From positions 1-26,536 of the forward strand of contig JBGPJC010000052.1 of the NCBI GenBank assembly GCA_041485165.1: a stretch of DNA of 26,536 bases, given 5' to 3'. Position numbers and translations under genes: made by a program. Origin of the DNA: JAAFGT01 sp041485165 (GTDB lineage: Bacteria; Acidobacteriota; Terriglobia; Acidiferrales; UBA7541). This document shows, piece after piece, positions 24,481 through 26,536 of this stretch; the first letter of the stretch is position 1; each line of letters opens with the position of its first letter. The notes under the pieces are model-generated. The model was given only the letters and a program-made list of their open reading frames with translations, did not search any database and was not told the origin of the DNA.

Positions 24481-24672
24481 AGCAGCCTCGCGGGCCACCG
24501 CTGAAGAGGCATGTCCCCAGAAGGCATAACTGACGGAACGCCCAATAGAGAACGGAACGGCGATGAGCTTCAGTTCCAGAGCAGTCAGGCCGTAGGCGAT
24601 AAAAAGATAATTCGATGGAAGCGGGGAGAAGGCGTAGAAGAGAAAAACGCTCAAGGCTCGCTGCGGCGCTTT
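24481..24672 (-). pseudogene. Remnant of a small membrane protein
   Basis: Directly after the second ATPase stop codon and in the same frame, about 64 residues read as a clear membrane-protein piece (FLFYAFSPLPSNYLFIAYGL, then KLIAVPFSIGRSVSYAFWG). The SPLPS-x-x-LFIA-GL pattern and the GR-x-x-SY helix resemble the middle of small DedA/VTT-like membrane proteins, from memory. There is no start codon with a ribosome-binding site and the N-terminal half is missing. The reading degenerates after about 24481 and runs into priA. It looks like the 3' part of a gene truncated by rearrangement. Confidence 0.5.
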
Positions 24673-25524
24673 TCAACTAGCTGCGGGCGCGGTCTCCTTG
24701 GTGACCGCACGTTGCGGCGAAGCGGCGGTGGCTTGCAGCCGTTGCAGCCCAAGAATCGCCGCGCCGAGAGCACAGACATACTCGGGCTCTTTGGGGACGC
24801 GCACGCTGATCTGCAAGCGCTCTTCGAGGGCGCGGACCATGCCGCGCTGCCTGGCAACCCCGCCGATGAAGATCAACTCGCCGCTCATTCCCGCCCGCTT
24901 GAGAAGCAGGCAGGCGCGCTCCGCCAAAGAATCATAGATGCCGTGCAAAATGTCTCCGACGGTGACGCCGTTGCTGACATGGTTGATGATCTCGCTTTCG
25001 GCCAGCACCGCGCAGACACTGGAGATCGGCTGCGGGTTTTTCGCGCCAAGCGCCAGTTCGCCTACTTCGGCCAGCGGGACCTGCAAGTATTTTGCCGCCC
25101 TGACAATGAAGCTCCCCGAGCCGGCGGCACATTTGTCGTTGCTCTTGAATTGGTGCACCTTGCCGTTATCCTTGAGGGTGATGCCACGCGTTGTCTGGCT
25201 GCCGATGTCCAGCACGGCGCTGGCTTTGGGATAAAGGTACCGCGCGCCGCGCGCGCCGGCGGTGATGTCGGTCACCTGGATATCGCGGAAGCTGATACTG
25301 TAGCGGCCAAACCCGGTGGTCGCGGTGTAGGCGATGTCCCCGGCCTCCAATCCCGCTTCGGACAACGCCGCGGCCAGCGCCGTCCGAGCGGCCTTCTCCA
25401 TATCCACGCCGGTTTGTTCGCGCCCGCGCCCCAGTACCACCGGCGCAATGGCCGCGCGCGCTTCTCCCAGGACCACCGCTTTCACGAAAGCCGATCCGAC
25501 GTCAATCCCCGCTACGTACCGCAT
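24673..25524 (-). CDS. BadF/HgdC-type ATPase, second copy
   Basis: ASKHA-fold, probably [4Fe-4S]-bearing ATPase of 283 residues that uses ATP to push low-potential electrons into a 2-hydroxyacyl-CoA dehydratase or benzoyl-CoA reductase. The N-terminus YVAGIDVGSAFVKAVVL is the phosphate-1 loop, and AVLDIGSQTTRGI is the second. Cluster cysteines occur in NDKCAAGSGSFI and SSVCAVLAESEII, the same positions as in HgdC. IFIGGVARQRGMVRALEE is the adenosine motif. The start is ATG 25524 with GGGAGG upstream; it overlaps the end of the upstream ATPase by 23 nt, implying translational coupling. It diverges clearly from its neighbour, so the two may form a heterodimer like BcrA/BcrD. Confidence 0.9.
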   Translation of the reverse strand: MRYVAGIDVGSAFVKAVVLGEARAAIAPVVLGRGREQTGVDMEKAARTALAAALSEAGLEAGDIAYTATTGFGRYSISFRDIQVTDITAGARGARYLYPKASAVLDIGSQTTRGITLKDNGKVHQFKSNDKCAAGSGSFIVRAAKYLQVPLAEVGELALGAKNPQPISSVCAVLAESEIINHVSNGVTVGDILHGIYDSLAERACLLLKRAGMSGELIFIGGVARQRGMVRALEERLQISVRVPKEPEYVCALGAAILGLQRLQATAASPQRAVTKETAPAAS

Positions 25525-26341
25525 TGGCCGGCCTCCCGAGTTCCGCCTCAAAAGATTCCCCCGACTTTTCGAGGGCAAATAGCGCCGCGCCAATGGCGCC
25601 GGTGAAGTGCGCTTCCTCACTAACCTGCAATTTCACCCCGAGGATGTCTTCGAGCGCCTTTACCATGCCTGCGTTTCTCGCTACCCCGCCGGTCAGCGTG
25701 ATTTGAGGCTCGAGGGGCACCCGCCGCGCCAGGGAGGCGGTCCGCTTGGCAATCGCCAGGTGCACCCCGTTCAGGATGTCCTCCGATTTCTTGCCCTGGG
25801 CGAGATAAGAGAGGATGTCGGACTCGACAAAGACGGTGCAGACGGTGGCGATTTTCACCGGATGCTTGCCGCGCAGGGAGATCGGTCCGATATCGTCCAG
25901 GCTGACACCCATTACATCCGCTGCGTTTGACAGGAAGCGTCCGGTCCCCGCGGCGCACTTGTCATTCATCACAAAATCAAGCACCTGCCCATTCTCGCCG
26001 ATGCTGATGGCCTTGGAGTCTTGTCCTCCCATGTCGATCACCGTGCGGGTGGAGGGAAAAATGAAGTGCGCGCCGCGCGCATGACAACTGATTTCCGTCA
26101 TCTGTGCGTTGCCAAAGGTAATCTTGTAGCGGCCGTAACCGGTTCCAACGACGAAGCCGATCTGATTCGGGGTGATGCCAGCGGCACGGCAGGCCGCCAG
26201 AAAACCATTGTCCGCCGCCTTCTGGACATTCGCGCCGGTATCCACCAGCGCCCGCGCGACGATTTCCACCTTGCCGTTATCGCAGAGGATGACGGCTTTG
26301 GTCTGCGTCGATCCAACGTCTACTCCGGCTGCGAATTTCAT
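25502..26341 (-). CDS. BadF/HgdC-type ATPase, first copy
   Basis: Paralogue of the following gene, 279 residues. It begins with KFAAGVDVGSTQTKAVIL and has TVIDMGGQDSKAI as its second phosphate motif. It carries the iron-sulfur cysteines in NDKCAAGTGRFL and ATVCTVFVESDI, and the adenosine motif TLTGGVARNAGMVKALED. In known systems the ATPase dimer bridges one [4Fe-4S] cluster and hands electrons to the dehydratase or reductase. The start is ATG 26341 with GAGGTG 7 nt upstream, 10 nt after the stop of the dehydratase-type gene. The MGGQDSK and NDKCAAGTGRF segments match activators more canonically than the second copy does. Confidence 0.92.
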   Translation of the reverse strand: MKFAAGVDVGSTQTKAVILCDNGKVEIVARALVDTGANVQKAADNGFLAACRAAGITPNQIGFVVGTGYGRYKITFGNAQMTEISCHARGAHFIFPSTRTVIDMGGQDSKAISIGENGQVLDFVMNDKCAAGTGRFLSNAADVMGVSLDDIGPISLRGKHPVKIATVCTVFVESDILSYLAQGKKSEDILNGVHLAIAKRTASLARRVPLEPQITLTGGVARNAGMVKALEDILGVKLQVSEEAHFTGAIGAALFALEKSGESFEAELGRPANAVRSGD

Positions 26342-26351
26342 TGGGCACACC

Positions 26352-26536
26352 TCATGAGAGGATCTTCAGCTCCGCGCCCGGCTGTATCGCCGGCACGGCT
26401 GCGCCCGCACGAAGGCTCCCGGCCGCCTGGCTGTGCTCCAGGCCCTCGAAAAAGGCGTCCATGCGATTCTTGATTTGCGCCTCGGAAAAATAACGCGGAT
26501 CGGCCAGATCCGATTCCAGATAAAGCGTGGGAATGC
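26352..26536 (-). CDS. 2-hydroxyacyl-CoA dehydratase / benzoyl-CoA reductase subunit, C-terminal end only
   Basis: Only the last 61 codons are in the window; the gene continues beyond 26536. The reading IPTLYLESDLADPRYFSEAQ followed by IKNRMDAFFEGLE is the typical C-terminal end of HgdB/BcrB/BcrC-type subunits, which hold the substrate and an iron-sulfur cluster. An Ala/Gly/Pro-rich tail follows to the TGA at 26352-26354. It precedes the two ATPase genes by 10 nt on the same strand, so they are one operon. Which substrate the system uses cannot be told from this fragment. Confidence 0.8.
   Translation of the reverse strand, partial: IPTLYLESDLADPRYFSEAQIKNRMDAFFEGLEHSQAAGSLRAGAAVPAIQPGAELKILS

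Noticed and set aside
22017..24545. Longer PriA from TTG 24545
   Set aside because: The extra 31 residues do not match PriA N-termini; part of that stretch lies beside the membrane-protein remnant.
24673..24675. TGA at the end of the second ATPase as a second selenocysteine codon
   Set aside because: The ATPase is already full length there, its tail is low-complexity, and the downstream reading belongs to an unrelated membrane family rather than a continuing domain.

Overview
The window is GC-rich, densely packed bacterial chromosome, most likely from an acidobacterium (Acidobacteriota, Terriglobia-like). This is inferred, not proven. It rests on a giant Ig-repeat surface protein whose last Ig-like domain is interrupted by a membrane segment, a signal-peptide TPR protein, and core genes (smc, purC, dcd, priA, hup) interleaved with redox and metal genes. 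No rRNA, tRNA, CRISPR array or intact insertion sequence was seen.

Layout. 1-3064: 3' part of an Ig-repeat protein with eight ~290-bp tandem units. 3367-4593: DEAD-box RNA helicase. 4630-7378 (minus): copper operon csoR-copA, with a clear promoter, duplicated 17-nt operator-like sites and an intrinsic terminator. 7750-12844 (plus): smc with an unusual acidic insert, then purC and a small Fis-type regulator behind their own promoter, closed by a bidirectional terminator. 12946-14292 (minus): secreted TPR protein. 14533-18519 (plus): SDR reductase, YceI protein, DedA-rhodanese fusion, nitroreductase and pirin. 18527-19081 (minus): dcd. 19208-21987 (plus): HU-like protein, M50-type membrane protease and APC permease. 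22017-26536 (minus): 3' end of a 2-hydroxyacyl-CoA dehydratase/benzoyl-CoA reductase-type subunit, two tandem BadF/HgdC-type ATPases, a membrane-protein remnant and priA.

The main discovery candidate is the DedA-rhodanese gene at 16156-17121. A single in-frame TGA at 16960-16962 falls exactly where the rhodanese catalytic cysteine belongs. The rest of the rhodanese domain continues in the same frame to a TAA. A 9-bp hairpin with a CGGGT loop begins 12 nt after the TGA and has the geometry of a bacterial SECIS element. The simplest reading is a selenocysteine-containing membrane rhodanese that a standard gene caller would truncate. Its neighbours (YceI, nitroreductase, pirin) suggest a redox or stress role.

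Other points worth a second look are the repeat-derived insert in the SMC head domain, the tandem CsoR operators, the Ig domain split by a membrane segment, the paired ATPases of the acyl-CoA dehydratase cluster, and the membrane-protein remnant between them and priA.
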